A stretch of DNA of 64,000 nt, from positions 108,905 through 172,904 of the forward strand of contig NZ_BCXE01000014.1 of assembly GCF_001894945.1 (NCBI RefSeq), written 5' to 3'. The position numbers were made by a program, and so were the translations under genes. The notes beneath the pieces were generated by a model. The model did not search any database. It had not been told where the DNA came from and saw only the letters and a program-made list of their open reading frames with translations. Of this stretch, positions 1 to 9,421 are shown piece by piece. This stretch comes from Rhodococcus ruber NBRC 15591. GTDB taxonomy: Bacteria; Actinomycetota; Actinomycetes; Mycobacteriales; Mycobacteriaceae. Position 1 is the stretch's first letter. Every line of letters starts with the position of its first letter.

Positions 1-1
1 C

Positions 2-853
2 GGCCGCCCGGTCAACGCGGTGCGGGGGTTCACCGACATGGTGGCGTCGCTGATCACCAAGCATCGGCCGGCGCGGCTGGTGGTGTGCCTGGATCTGGAC
101 TGGCGGCCGGCGTTCCGGGTGGCGGCGGTGCCGAGTTACAAAGCGCACCGGGTGGCCGCCGGTTCGGACGGCACCGCCGAGGAGGTGCCGGCGGCGCTGC
201 CGCCGCAGGTGCCGATGATCCTCGACGTGCTGGCCGCGGTCGGGCTCGCCACCGCCGGGGCGGCCGGGTTCGAGGCCGACGACGTGATCGGCACTCTCGC
301 CGCCGGCGAGGCCCGCGACCCGGTGCTGGTGGTCAGCGGCGACCGGGATCTGCTGCAGGTGGTGCGCGGCGGCGCGGTGCCGGTGCGGGTGGTGTACGTC
401 GGGCGGGGCCTGGCCAAGGCCGAGGTGTTCGGTCCGGCGGAGGTCGCGGCCCGGTACGGGCTTCCGCCCGGGCGGGCCGGAGCGGCCTACGCCGAGCTGG
501 CGGCGCTGCGCGGGGACCCCTCGGACGGGTTGCCGGGCGTCAAGGGGATCGGGGAGAAGACCGCGTCGACGCTCCTGCAGGAGTACGGGTCGCTCGCGGC
601 GCTGCGCGCGGCGGCCGCGGACCCGGCGTCGGGGCTGGCGAAGGGGGTGCGCGCCAAGCTGATCGACGCCGGCGAGTATCTGGACGCGGCGGTGCCGGTG
701 GTGCGGGTGGCCACCGACGCTCCGGTCCGGGTGTCGCGCCCGGACACGATCCCGGGGGCCCCCGTCGATCCGCAGGGACTCGAGCGGCTGGCCCAGGATC
801 TGGGGATCGGGCGGTCCGCCGCCCGGTTGACCGCGGCGGCGGCCGGGGTGTGA
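2..853 (+). CDS. 5'-3' exonuclease (partial, start outside window)
   Basis: 3' part of a 5'-3' exonuclease of the DNA polymerase I N-terminal (FEN/PIN) family, a metal-dependent flap and primer-removing nuclease without a polymerase domain. The frame is open to the window edge and its first residues ([10 protein letters not shown]) match the interior of the family, so the true start lies before base 1 and probably some 15-20 residues are missing. Visible are the acidic metal site [10 protein letters not shown] (about codon 90), [10 protein letters not shown] (about codon 112) and the helix-hairpin-helix [12 protein letters not shown] (about codon 178). It corresponds to Rv2090 of M. tuberculosis and converges on the DUF4333 gene with a 19-base gap. 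Confidence 0.9.
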   Translation, partial: GRPVNAVRGFTDMVASLITKHRPARLVVCLDLDWRPAFRVAAVPSYKAHRVAAGSDGTAEEVPAALPPQVPMILDVLAAVGLATAGAAGFEADDVIGTLAAGEARDPVLVVSGDRDLLQVVRGGAVPVRVVYVGRGLAKAEVFGPAEVAARYGLPPGRAGAAYAELAALRGDPSDGLPGVKGIGEKTASTLLQEYGSLAALRAAAADPASGLAKGVRAKLIDAGEYLDAAVPVVRVATDAPVRVSRPDTIPGAPVDPQGLERLAQDLGIGRSAARLTAAAAGV

Positions 854-872
854 GGGCGACGGACCGGCGTGC

Positions 873-1706
873 TCAGTTGGGCCGGCTGACCTCGTAGGTG
901 CCCTCGTCGTCGGTGAAGGTCAAGGTCACCGTCCGGAACTGCCCGTCCACCGTGAGGGTGCACTCGAAGCTGTTGCCCGCCTTGACTTCTTCACCGTCCG
1001 GGCACTGCACGTCGGAGACGTCGGTTGCGCCGTACGACTCGGTGAGGACCTTCTCGACGCCGGCCTGCGCGGCCTCGGGGTCGAGGGTGTCGGTGCCGCC
1101 GAAGAGCAGGACGGCGCCGATGATCGCCCCGATCAGCACGAGCGCAGCGACGGCCAGGCCGACGATCAGGCCGGTCTTCGACTTCGTCTGCGGTGCACCG
1201 GCATTCCACTGGTTCGCGCCGGTCCATTGCTGGCCTTGCGGCTGACCGGGCTGCTGCTGTCCCCACTGGCCCTGCTGCGGCTGCCCCTGCTGCGGTTGTC
1301 CCCACTGCTGGCCTTGCGGCTGACCGGGCTGCTGCTGTCCCCACTGGCCCTGTTGCGGCTGGCCCTGTTGCGGTTGTCCCCACTGCTGGCCGGGCTGCTG
1401 CCCCCACTGCTGGCCTTGCGGCTGACCGGGTTGCTGCTGTCCCCACTGGCCCTGCTGCGGCTGGCCCTGTTGTGGCTGGCCCTGTTGCGGCTGGCCCTGC
1501 TGCGGCTGCCCCCACTGCGGCTGGCCCTGCTGGGGCTGGCCTGGGCCCTGCTGCGCCCACGACTGCCCGGGAGCCTGGCCCTGCTGCGGTGTGCCGAACG
1601 CCTGCGTCGGTGCCGGCCCCTGCTCGGCTCCGGAGGACGGCGGGGGCGACGGCGCCCACTGCTTGGTCGAATCGTCGGAATCCTGCGGGTCGTGCGGACC
1701 GCTCAT
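873..1706 (-). CDS. Gln-rich membrane-anchored DUF4333 protein
   Basis: A 277-residue protein in three parts: an N-terminal Pro/Gln/Gly-rich low-complexity tract (about residues 30-165, built from degenerate QQGQPQQGQW-like units), one membrane helix (about 178-200, GLIVGLAVAALVLIGAIIGA), and a C-terminal extracytoplasmic DUF4333 domain with a Cys pair (VQCPDGEEV and FECTLTV). The ATG at 1706 (MSGPHDPQD) is preferred over an upstream in-frame start that would add 18 residues unlike the family. The role of DUF4333 is unknown; it is common in mycobacterial and rhodococcal secreted or lipoproteins. The position matches Rv2091c next to helY. The repetitive tract is likely to vary in length between strains. 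Confidence 0.85.
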   Translation of the reverse strand: MSGPHDPQDSDDSTKQWAPSPPPSSGAEQGPAPTQAFGTPQQGQAPGQSWAQQGPGQPQQGQPQWGQPQQGQPQQGQPQQGQPQQGQWGQQQPGQPQGQQWGQQPGQQWGQPQQGQPQQGQWGQQQPGQPQGQQWGQPQQGQPQQGQWGQQQPGQPQGQQWTGANQWNAGAPQTKSKTGLIVGLAVAALVLIGAIIGAVLLFGGTDTLDPEAAQAGVEKVLTESYGATDVSDVQCPDGEEVKAGNSFECTLTVDGQFRTVTLTFTDDEGTYEVSRPN

Positions 1707-1813
1707 TGTCGCCTCCACCTGCCTTCGCTGTGTCCAATTACCGTAGTCGTAGCACCCCACCCATCACGAGGAAGCCGTGTGGCAGCGCGCGTATCAAACC
1801 ACACGCGGTGTCT

Positions 1814-4543
1814 TCACGCCGCATCGACCGCGACGACACCGCGCCGGATCGCGCCGATCGCGCGGGCGGCCGTCTTGGCGAGCTGCGGGTCGACGGCGCC
1901 GGTGCGGATCTGATCGAGCAGATCGATGACCTGCCGGCACCAGCGCACGAAATCGCCCGCCGACAGGTCACGTCCGGCGGTGCCGGCGGCGAGCAGAGCC
2001 TCGGTCAACGACTGGGTGCTCACCCACGTGTAGATGGCGTCGACGAATCCGGGATCCGGTTCCCGGGTCGGGGGCAGCTTGAAGCGGACCTCGTCGGCGC
2101 GCAGCTGTCCGCACAGACGGACGGTGTCGGCGAGCGCGCGACGCAGCGGCCCGGTCGGCCCGTACTCGGTGGCGCCCTCCTCGGCGCGGGCTTCGTACAC
2201 CACGGCCGAGACGACCGCGGCGAGCTCGGCGGGCGAGAGCCCGGCCCACACCCCGTGGCGCAGGCATTCGGCGACCAGCAGGTCGCTCTCGCTGTAGATG
2301 CGGGCGAGCCGCTCCCCCGCCTCGGTGGTCGACGGATCGTCGCCGGCGGTGAGGTAGCCCCGCTCGGTCAGCAACGCGACGATCCGCTCGAAGGTGCGTG
2401 CGAGGGAATTGGTGGTGGCCGCGGATTGGCGGCGCATCTGGGCCACCTCCCGGCCCAGCCGGTTGTAGCGTTCCCCGAGCCGGGCGAGACGGTCGAGATC
2501 GGGATGCTGGTGGGCCGGATGCCGGCGCAGCCGCCGCCGCAGCGTGTCGATTTCGCGGCTGTCGCCGTGCTTGGCGCGCTTGGGTCGGCGCGGCGCGGAA
2601 ATCCCGGTGCTGCGCAGCGCCGATGCGAGGTCCCGGCGGGCCCGGGCGGTGCGGGCGTCGGCGTGTCGGGGCAGCCGGAGCTTCCCCAATGCGGTCGCCG
2701 GGGCCGGGAAGTCCGCGGCCGACACCCGGCCGGACCAGGCGTCCGCGGTGACCACGAGCGGCCGGGGATCGGTGACATCGGTGTCGGTCTCGAGGACGAC
2801 GGCCAGGCCGGTGCGTCGGCCGCCGGGGATGGCGACGATGTCGCCGCGGCGCAGCGCGAGCAGCGACGCGACCGCCGCCTGCCGGCGGTCCTGCCGCGCC
2901 TGGCGTTCGCGGGCACGTTCGAGCTGGGTCAGTTCCTCGCGCAGCTGCAGGTAGTCGAGGATTTCGCCGTCCTCGCCGCCGAGCTGGTCGCGCAGCTTGG
3001 CGAGGGCCTTCTCGTTGCGCTCGATGCCACGGGTCAGGCCGACGACCGACTTGTCCGCCTGGAACTGCGCGAAGGACCGTTCCAGCAGTGCCCGCGAGTG
3101 TTCGGCGCCGACCGCGTCGATCAGGTTGACCGCCATGTTGTACGACGGTCGGAACGAGCTGCGCAGCGGGAACGTGCGGGTGGAGGCGAGCCCGGCGACG
3201 TCGGCGGGCTCGAGACCCGGCTGCCACAGCACCACCGCGTGGCCCTCGACGTCGATGCCGCGCCGTCCGGCCCGCCCGGTGAGCTGGGTGTACTCGCCCG
3301 GGGTGAGTTCGGCGTGGGTTTCGCCGTTGTACTTGACCAGCTTCTCGAGCACCACGGTGCGGGCCGGCATGTTGATGCCCAGGGCGAGGGTTTCGGTGGC
3401 GAACACCGCGCGCACCAGGCCGCGGACGAACAGATCCTCGACGGTGTGCCGGAACGCCGGGAGCATGCCGGCATGGTGGGCGGCGATGCCGCGTTCGAGG
3501 GCGGCGCGCCACTCCCGGAAGCCGAGCACCTCGAGGTCGGCGCGCGGCAGGTCGCCGGTGTGCTCGTCGACGACCGCCCGGATCTGCGCGATCTCGGCCT
3601 CGGAGGTCAGGTGCAGCCCGGCGCGCAGGCACTGACCGACGGCGGCGTCGCAGCCGGCGCGGCTGAAGACGAACGTGATCGCCGGCAACAACCCTTCCCG
3701 GTCGAGGCGGGCGACGACCTCCGGGCGCGGCAGCGGCCGGAACCCGATGCGCCCGCGGGGCCCGCCCCACCGGCCGGCCGAGTCGAGGGCGGCGCGGCGG
3801 CGCACCTGCTCGACGAGTTCCCGGTTGACCACGACCCCGCGGCGACCGGTGCCGTCCGCCGCGTCCGGGTGTGCGGCGGATTCGAACAGGTCGAAGATGC
3901 GGGGACCGACCATGACGTGCTGGTGCAGCGGAATGGGCCGCACCTCGTCGACGACGACGGCGGTGTCCCCGCGCACGGTCTCCATCCAGTCACCGAACTC
4001 CTCGGCGTTGGAGACGGTCGCGGACAGGCTGACCAGGCGCACGTCCTCGGGCAGGTGCAGGATGACCTCCTCCCACACCGCGCCGCGGAACCGGTCGGCG
4101 AGGAAGTGCACCTCGTCCATCACCACGTGGGTCAGCCCGATCAGGGTGGTCGAGGACGCGTAGAGCATGTTGCGCAGCACCTCGGTGGTCATCACCACCA
4201 CCGGGGCGTCCGGGTTGACGGACTGATCACCGGTGAGCAGCCCGACCGCGGCCTTGCCGTAGCGGGCGACCAGATCGGCATACTTCTGGTTGCTCAGTGC
4301 CTTGATGGGGGTGGTGTAGAAGCACTTGCTGCCGGCACGCAGCGCCAGATGCACGGCGAACTCCCCGACCACGGTCTTGCCGGCGCCGGTGGGGGCGCAC
4401 ACGAGCACGCCGTGCCCGCCCTCGAGGGCGCGGCAGGCCTGCACCTGGAACGGGTCGAGCGGGAAGGGCAGCCCGGCGGTGAACTCGGCGAGCCGGGACG
4501 CCGGCGGGGGCGCGGTGGATCCGGTGTCGGGTGAATCGGTCAC
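1814..4543 (-). CDS. helY: Ski2/Mtr4-like superfamily II RNA helicase HelY
   Basis: A 909-residue DExH-box helicase of the Ski2/Mtr4 type, ATP-driven and presumed to unwind RNA during processing or decay. Visible motifs: Q-motif region FPLDPFQVQA, Walker A APTGAGKT (about residue 50), TTPIKALSNQK, DEVH box VMDEVHFLAD (about 140), motif III SLSATVSN, and motif VI QLTGRAGRRG (about 425). After the helicase core comes an arginine-rich arch-like region and a C-terminal helical DSHCT domain (from about 740, ending near PQLAKTAARAIGAI). It starts at a GTG six bases after the tatC stop, so it is probably the last gene of a pafBC-tatAC-helY transcription unit. The order matches Rv2092c. Confidence 0.93.
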   Translation of the reverse strand: MTDSPDTGSTAPPPASRLAEFTAGLPFPLDPFQVQACRALEGGHGVLVCAPTGAGKTVVGEFAVHLALRAGSKCFYTTPIKALSNQKYADLVARYGKAAVGLLTGDQSVNPDAPVVVMTTEVLRNMLYASSTTLIGLTHVVMDEVHFLADRFRGAVWEEVILHLPEDVRLVSLSATVSNAEEFGDWMETVRGDTAVVVDEVRPIPLHQHVMVGPRIFDLFESAAHPDAADGTGRRGVVVNRELVEQVRRRAALDSAGRWGGPRGRIGFRPLPRPEVVARLDREGLLPAITFVFSRAGCDAAVGQCLRAGLHLTSEAEIAQIRAVVDEHTGDLPRADLEVLGFREWRAALERGIAAHHAGMLPAFRHTVEDLFVRGLVRAVFATETLALGINMPARTVVLEKLVKYNGETHAELTPGEYTQLTGRAGRRGIDVEGHAVVLWQPGLEPADVAGLASTRTFPLRSSFRPSYNMAVNLIDAVGAEHSRALLERSFAQFQADKSVVGLTRGIERNEKALAKLRDQLGGEDGEILDYLQLREELTQLERARERQARQDRRQAAVASLLALRRGDIVAIPGGRRTGLAVVLETDTDVTDPRPLVVTADAWSGRVSAADFPAPATALGKLRLPRHADARTARARRDLASALRSTGISAPRRPKRAKHGDSREIDTLRRRLRRHPAHQHPDLDRLARLGERYNRLGREVAQMRRQSAATTNSLARTFERIVALLTERGYLTAGDDPSTTEAGERLARIYSESDLLVAECLRHGVWAGLSPAELAAVVSAVVYEARAEEGATEYGPTGPLRRALADTVRLCGQLRADEVRFKLPPTREPDPGFVDAIYTWVSTQSLTEALLAAGTAGRDLSAGDFVRWCRQVIDLLDQIRTGAVDPQLAKTAARAIGAIRRGVVAVDAA

Positions 4544-4549
4544 AGGCGA

Positions 4550-5521
4550 CTAGAGGGTGTCGGAGTAGTCGGCGGACGCGGGCCCGGGCGGCGGCGTGGA
4601 GGTGGGCGCCGGCACCGGGGCCGGCGGGGTGATCGGCGAGCTCTCGTCGTCGTCGAGGTCACCCCAGCCCTGTTCCCGGTCGCGGCGGGCCCGGCGCTTG
4701 TCGTTGAGGCGGGCGATCTGGATGGCCAGCTCGAGCAGCACGGTCAGGGCCGCGGCCAGCGCCAGCATCGAGAACGGGTCCTGCCCCGGGGTGGCGACGG
4801 CCGCGAAGACGAACATCGCCATGATCAGCCCCCGCCGCCACGCCTTGAGCTTGGCGTAGCTGAGGATCCCGACGGCGTTGAGGGCGACGATGACGAGGGG
4901 GATCTCGAAGGACACCCCGAAGATCACGAGCAGGTTGATGATGAACCCGAAGTACTCCGAGCCCGACAGCGCGGTGACCTGCACGTCGTTGCCGACGGTG
5001 AGCAGGAACGACAACGCGTGCGAGACCACCAGGTAGGCCAGGACGGCGCCCGCGACGAACAGTGCCGCGCCGGAGACGACGAACCCGATCGCGTAGCGGC
5101 GTTCCTTCGCATACAGCCCGGGGGTGATGAACGCCCACAGCTCGTACAGCCAGATCGGGCAGGCGAGCACGATGCCCGCGGTCAGCGCCACCTTCAGCCG
5201 CAGCATGAACTGCTCGAACGGCCCGGTGGCGAGCAGCCGGCAGCTGTCGTCGGGGCTGATGTCGGCGCGCGCGGACGCCGGCAGATCACAGTAGGGGCCC
5301 CGCAGGATCTCGCCGAGGCTCGGCAGCCCGAACAGGCCGGTGCTGTACCAGACGAACCCGACGATCGTGGTGAGGACCACCGCGGCGAGGGCGATGAGCA
5401 GACGGGTGCGCAGTTCGTAGAGGTGCTCGACCAGCGACATGGTGCCGTCGGGATTGGTCTTGCGTCGGCTTCGACGCGGATCGAACGGGATGCGCACGGT
5501 GCGGTTCTCAGCTCCTGTCAC
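4550..5521 (-). CDS. tatC: Sec-independent protein translocase subunit TatC
   Basis: The 323-residue multispanning core of the twin-arginine translocase; TatC binds RR signal peptides and recruits TatA. Family hallmarks are [14 protein letters not shown] near residue 28, the conserved Glu segment [12 protein letters not shown] (about 135-146) and a six-helix hydrophobic pattern to about residue 270. The C-terminal tail is Pro-rich ([12 protein letters not shown]), as in other actinobacterial TatC. GTG start. tatA lies 62 bases upstream on the same strand, but the gap contains a perfect 30-base palindrome, so the two genes may not be expressed equally. Confidence 0.96.
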   Translation of the reverse strand: MTGAENRTVRIPFDPRRSRRKTNPDGTMSLVEHLYELRTRLLIALAAVVLTTIVGFVWYSTGLFGLPSLGEILRGPYCDLPASARADISPDDSCRLLATGPFEQFMLRLKVALTAGIVLACPIWLYELWAFITPGLYAKERRYAIGFVVSGAALFVAGAVLAYLVVSHALSFLLTVGNDVQVTALSGSEYFGFIINLLVIFGVSFEIPLVIVALNAVGILSYAKLKAWRRGLIMAMFVFAAVATPGQDPFSMLALAAALTVLLELAIQIARLNDKRRARRDREQGWGDLDDDESSPITPPAPVPAPTSTPPPGPASADYSDTL

Positions 5522-5541
5522 GGCCGCCGGGATCAGCGGAG

Positions 5542-5571
5542 GACCGGGACATCCGCGCGGATGTCCCGGTC
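5542..5571 (-). terminator. Perfect 30-base palindrome between tatA and tatC
   Basis: The arm GACCGGGACATCCGC is followed directly by its exact reverse complement, 15 bp without mismatch. It lies 12 bases after the tatA stop and 20 bases before the tatC start. A stem of this stability would act as a terminator or attenuator and would protect the tatA 3' end from decay. It has no U-tract, which is usual for terminators in GC-rich actinobacteria. Termination activity is inferred, not seen. Confidence 0.6.
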
Positions 5572-5583
5572 AGGGTAGTACGG

Positions 5584-5844
5584 TCAGGCCGAACGCGATT
5601 CGGGCTGCGACGTCTGCGTCTGCGGCTCCACGGGGGCCTGGGGCGGCTGGGCCGGCGGCAACGGGCTCGGAGCCGGCTGCTGCGCGGGGCGCGCATCGTC
5701 GTTCTGCATCTCCTTGACCTCGCTCTTGAAGATGCGCAGCGACCGGCCGAGACCGCGAGCCGCATCGGGCAGCTTCTTCGAACCGAACAGGATGATCACG
5801 ACGATCGCGACGATGGCCCAGTGCCAGGGGCTCATTGCACCCAT
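5584..5844 (-). CDS. tatA: Sec-independent translocase pore subunit TatA
   Basis: An 86-residue single-span TatA/E protein that oligomerises to form the twin-arginine translocation path. It shows a short N-terminal helix ([15 protein letters not shown]), the [21 protein letters not shown] hinge and amphipathic helix split around residue 21, and a Pro/Gln-rich tail. The start at 5844 is chosen because GGAGG lies six bases before it; an internal ATG three codons later has no comparable site. It follows pafC by 95 bases and precedes tatC. TatA is normally needed in large excess over TatC, which fits the strong hairpin just after its stop. Confidence 0.95.
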   Translation of the reverse strand: MGAMSPWHWAIVAIVVIILFGSKKLPDAARGLGRSLRIFKSEVKEMQNDDARPAQQPAPSPLPPAQPPQAPVEPQTQTSQPESRSA

Positions 5845-5939
5845 TATCAACCTCCACTGATCTGCTGGCGTCGATGCTACCGGACCGCCCTTGCCGCGGC
5901 GCGCCGCACAGGGGCGTTCACAGGGAGTTCGCAGCGGCT

Positions 5940-6914
5940 TCACACACCGTTCCCGGCGAGCGCGTCGTACGCCGTCAGCGCCGCCTGCGCCCGGTCCCGC
6001 ACCGCCGCGACCAGCTCCGGCGGGCCGAGCACCCGCACCCCCGCGCCGAGGCCGACGGCCAGGCGCGCCATCCAGTCCAGCGACGCGTAGTGCATCACCG
6101 CGTCGACGACGCCGTCCTCGTGGGCCTGCACATCGGTGAGCGGATAGTAGTCGAGCAGCCACCCGTAGCCGGACTCGATGCGCAACCGTGCCGCCGGCAG
6201 CGCCGGGTCCCCCGCGAACAGGTCGAGGTGGTCGTCCTCGTCCAGCGCCCGCTCGGGCGGATCCGCCGGTTCGTCGAGTTCGGTGGCGGCGTCGATGCGG
6301 TCGAACCGGAACAGCCGCACCCCGTCGGCGGCGCGGCACCAGGCCTGCAGGTAGGTCTGCTCCCCGACCAGCACGATCCGGATCGGATCGACGTCGCGTT
6401 CGGACACCGCGTCGCGGGAGGCCGAATAGTAGGTCAGGTGCAGCGCCCGTCCGTGCTGCACGGCCGACCGCACCGTCGCCGCCACCGGATCCTCGGCGAC
6501 CGGAGGTGTGGGGGCCGGGGGGCGGGCGGTGGCCGCGGCCGTGCCGGCCGCCGCCTCGATCTTCGCGATCGCCCCGAGCGCCGCGGTGGGGTCGACCACA
6601 CCGGGCATCTCCACCAGCGACCGCAACGCCACCAGCAGCGCCGTGGCCTCGGTGGACGTCAGCCGCAGCGGCCGGTCGATCCCGGCGGTGAAGGTGACCA
6701 CGATGCTGTCCTCGGAGAACGACAGATCGATCAGGTCGCCGGGACCGTAGCCGGGTAGCCCGCACACCCACAGCTGATTCAGGTCGTCCATGATCTGCTT
6801 CGGGGTGACCCCGAGATCGCGCGCGGCCTCGGCGGCGCTGATCCCCGGATGGGCCAGGAAGTAGGGCACCAGGTTCAGCAGCCGGGTCAGCCGACCGGAC
6901 AGACGTGTGCTCAT
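5940..6914 (-). CDS. pafC: WYL-domain regulator PafC
   Basis: A 324-residue partner of PafB. Together they form the heterodimeric activator PafBC that drives the RecA/LexA-independent DNA-damage response in mycobacteria. The N-terminal winged HTH is visible ([22 protein letters not shown], residues about 23-45, split here around GV), followed by a WYL domain with [18 protein letters not shown] and [17 protein letters not shown], and a C-terminal WCX extension. Start ATG at 6914 overlaps the pafB stop by four bases (translational coupling), as expected for subunits made in equal amounts. Confidence 0.92.
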   Translation of the reverse strand: MSTRLSGRLTRLLNLVPYFLAHPGISAAEAARDLGVTPKQIMDDLNQLWVCGLPGYGPGDLIDLSFSEDSIVVTFTAGIDRPLRLTSTEATALLVALRSLVEMPGVVDPTAALGAIAKIEAAAGTAAATARPPAPTPPVAEDPVAATVRSAVQHGRALHLTYYSASRDAVSERDVDPIRIVLVGEQTYLQAWCRAADGVRLFRFDRIDAATELDEPADPPERALDEDDHLDLFAGDPALPAARLRIESGYGWLLDYYPLTDVQAHEDGVVDAVMHYASLDWMARLAVGLGAGVRVLGPPELVAAVRDRAQAALTAYDALAGNGV

Positions 6915-7951
6915 CGGTGCTCCCCCCGCTCGGCGGCCACGCCGCTGTTGGTGCCGGCGCCGGCCGCGACCGTCGGGGTGGCCAGCACCCGGGCCAGGGT
7001 GCGGCGCACCTCCTCGCGCAACTCCGGCGGGTCGAGCACCAGCGCGTCGGCGCCCTGCCCGGCGATCACCCGCCCGATCCACTCCCACGACCGCACCGGC
7101 ACGTCCAGGACCGTGCCGGGCCGGGCGCCCACCACGCGGCGCTCGTGCTCGGTGCCGAGCCGGCGCAGTTCGAATGCGCGCCCGTCCGCGACCCACACCC
7201 GGGCATGACCGGTCACGTCGCCGGTGGCGGTGGCGGCGCGGGCGTGCGCCCGCAGGTCCACCCCCTCGGGGATCCGCACGGCCCCGGCAGGACCGAACTC
7301 GGTGATGTCGTCGTCGATCCGGGAGAGCCGGAAGGTGCGCGGCGCCCCCCGGTCCCGGTCGAACCCCACCAGATACCAGCGACCGTGCACCGTGACCACC
7401 CCCCACGGCTCGACGGTGCGCTCGGTCCACGGGTCGGTCGGGGAACTGCGGTGCCGGAACCGCACCGCGCGGCGCGCGTCGACGGCGGCGAGCAGCCGCC
7501 CCAGCACCGGCTCGGAACCGCGACTGCGGGTGGGCATCGCGGTGATCGCGCCCGCCGGATCGGCATCGACCTGCACCCCGGCGGCGCGCAGCTTGAGCAG
7601 CGCGCCCTGCGCCGCGGAGGTGAGCTCCGGTGACTCCCACAGCGCCGCCGCCACCGCGACCGCCGCGGCCTCGGCGCTGGTCAGTTCGATCTCGGGCAGT
7701 TCGTAGGCGTCGCGGTTGATGCGGTAGCCCTCGACGGTGGAGAACCGGGACGGCATGCCGGTCTCGAGGGGGATCCCCAGATCGCGCAGCTCGTTCTTGT
7801 CGCGTTCGAACATGCGGCTGAACGCCTCGTCGCTGCCCGAGTCGTCGTATCCGGCGACGGAGGCGCGGATCTTCTCGGCGGTGAGGAACTGGCGGGTGGA
7901 CAACAGGCAGATGACCAGGTTCACCAGCCGCTCGACTTTGGAATTCGCCAC
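6911..7951 (-). CDS. pafB: WYL-domain regulator PafB
   Basis: A 346-residue HTH-WYL-WCX transcription regulator, the other half of PafBC. The HTH lies in the first 60 residues ([30 protein letters not shown]), and the WYL domain includes [29 protein letters not shown] and [14 protein letters not shown] start at 7951 gives [12 protein letters not shown], the conserved N-terminus. It follows pafA by 80 bases and overlaps pafC. Despite the name, the proteins act in DNA-damage transcription rather than in pupylation itself. Confidence 0.92.
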   Translation of the reverse strand: MANSKVERLVNLVICLLSTRQFLTAEKIRASVAGYDDSGSDEAFSRMFERDKNELRDLGIPLETGMPSRFSTVEGYRINRDAYELPEIELTSAEAAAVAVAAALWESPELTSAAQGALLKLRAAGVQVDADPAGAITAMPTRSRGSEPVLGRLLAAVDARRAVRFRHRSSPTDPWTERTVEPWGVVTVHGRWYLVGFDRDRGAPRTFRLSRIDDDITEFGPAGAVRIPEGVDLRAHARAATATGDVTGHARVWVADGRAFELRRLGTEHERRVVGARPGTVLDVPVRSWEWIGRVIAGQGADALVLDPPELREEVRRTLARVLATPTVAAGAGTNSGVAAERGEHR

Positions 7952-8031
7952 GCGGTGCAGCCTAATCCCCCGCCCGCCGGTCGACCCGGTTACCGGACGC
8001 CGGCCCCTCTGCCGGCGACCCCGGGGCGCTC

Positions 8032-9390
8032 CTACATCGAGGCGATGAGCCGTTCGACGCGTTCGTCGACCGAGCGGAACGGGTCCTTGCACAGGACCGT
8101 GCGCTGCGCCTGATCGTTGAGCTTGAGGTGCACCCAGTCCACGGTGAAGTCGCGGCCCGCGTCCTGCGCGGCGGCGATGAAGTCGCCGCGCAGCTTCGCC
8201 CGGGTGGTCTGCGGCGGGGTGTGCACGGCCGCGTCGACGGACTCGTCGTCGGTCAGCCGCGTGGCCAGGCCCTTGCGCTGAAGCAGGTCGAACACCCCGC
8301 GCCCGCGTTTGATGTCGTGGTACGCCAGGTCCAGCTGGGCGATCTTCGGGTCGGACAGCTCCAGGTCGTAGCGGTCCTGGTAGCGCTGGAACAGCTTGCG
8401 CTTGATCACCCAGTCGACCTCGGTTTCGACCTTCGCGAAGTCCTGCGACTCGACCGCGTCGAGCACCCGGCCCCACAGATCCACCACCTGCTCGACGTGC
8501 GGATCGGGTTCGCGGGTGCGCAGGTACTCCACCGCCCGGCCGTGATACTCGCGCTGGATGTCGAGGGCGCTGGCCTGCCGGCCACCGGCCAGGCGCACCG
8601 GCCTGCGCCCGGTCAGGTCGTGGCTGACCTCCCGGATGGCCCGGATCGGATTGTCGAGCGCGAAGTCGCGGAACGCCACCCCGGCCTCGATCATCTCGAG
8701 CACCAGCGACGCGGAGCCGACCTTGAGCATCGTGGTGGTCTCGGACATGTTCGAGTCCCCGACGATCACGTGCAACCGCCGGTACTTCTCGGCGTCGGCG
8801 TGCGGCTCGTCGCGGGTGTTGATGATCGGCCGGGACCGGGTGGTCGCCGACGACACGCCCTCCCAGATGTGCTCGGCGCGCTGCGACAGGCAGAACGTGG
8901 CCGCCTTGGGGGTCTGCAGCACCTTCCCGGCGCCGCAGATCAACTGCCGCGTCACCAGGAACGGCAGCAGCACGTCCGAGATGCGGGAGAACTCCCCCGC
9001 CCGCACCACGAGGTAGTTCTCGTGGCAGCCGTAGGAGTTGCCGGCCGAGTCGGTGTTGTTCTTGAACAGGTAGATGTCCCCGCCGATGCCCTCCTCGGCG
9101 AGGCGCTGCTCGGCGTCGATCAGCAGTTCCTCGAGCACCCGCTCGCCGGCGTGATCGTGCTCGACGAGCTGGAGAAGGTCGTCGCATTCGGCCGTGGCGT
9201 ACTCCGGGTGCGACCCGACGTCCAGGTACAGGCGCGCCCCGTTGCGGAGGAACACGTTCGAGCTGCGCCCCCAGGACACCACCCGGCGGAACAGATACCG
9301 GGCGACCTCGTCCGGGCTCAGCCGCCGGTGCCCGTGGAAGGTGCACGTGACGCCGAACTCCGTCTCGATGCCCATGATTCGTCGCTGCAC
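8032..9390 (-). CDS. pafA: Pup--protein ligase PafA
   Basis: A 452-residue ligase that uses ATP to join the C-terminal glutamate of Pup to lysines of target proteins, marking them for the proteasome. It is almost colinear with the M. tuberculosis enzyme as I remember it: N-terminal [10 protein letters not shown] with the metal-binding glutamates, [48 protein letters not shown] and [16 protein letters not shown]. The GTG at 9390 gives [13 protein letters not shown]. It is separated from prcA by the PAP2/DAGK gene, so pafA probably heads its own pafA-pafB-pafC unit. Confidence 0.97.
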   Translation of the reverse strand: MQRRIMGIETEFGVTCTFHGHRRLSPDEVARYLFRRVVSWGRSSNVFLRNGARLYLDVGSHPEYATAECDDLLQLVEHDHAGERVLEELLIDAEQRLAEEGIGGDIYLFKNNTDSAGNSYGCHENYLVVRAGEFSRISDVLLPFLVTRQLICGAGKVLQTPKAATFCLSQRAEHIWEGVSSATTRSRPIINTRDEPHADAEKYRRLHVIVGDSNMSETTTMLKVGSASLVLEMIEAGVAFRDFALDNPIRAIREVSHDLTGRRPVRLAGGRQASALDIQREYHGRAVEYLRTREPDPHVEQVVDLWGRVLDAVESQDFAKVETEVDWVIKRKLFQRYQDRYDLELSDPKIAQLDLAYHDIKRGRGVFDLLQRKGLATRLTDDESVDAAVHTPPQTTRAKLRGDFIAAAQDAGRDFTVDWVHLKLNDQAQRTVLCKDPFRSVDERVERLIASM

Positions 9391-9421
9391 ACTTCGACAG
9401 TACCGCGCGGAATCACCGAGC

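Noticed and set aside
1193..4534. A 1113-codon open frame opposite helY (and a 1390-codon one opposite metH at 25076-29248)
   Set aside because: Both are complementary shadows of well-identified enzymes with clear motifs and starts.
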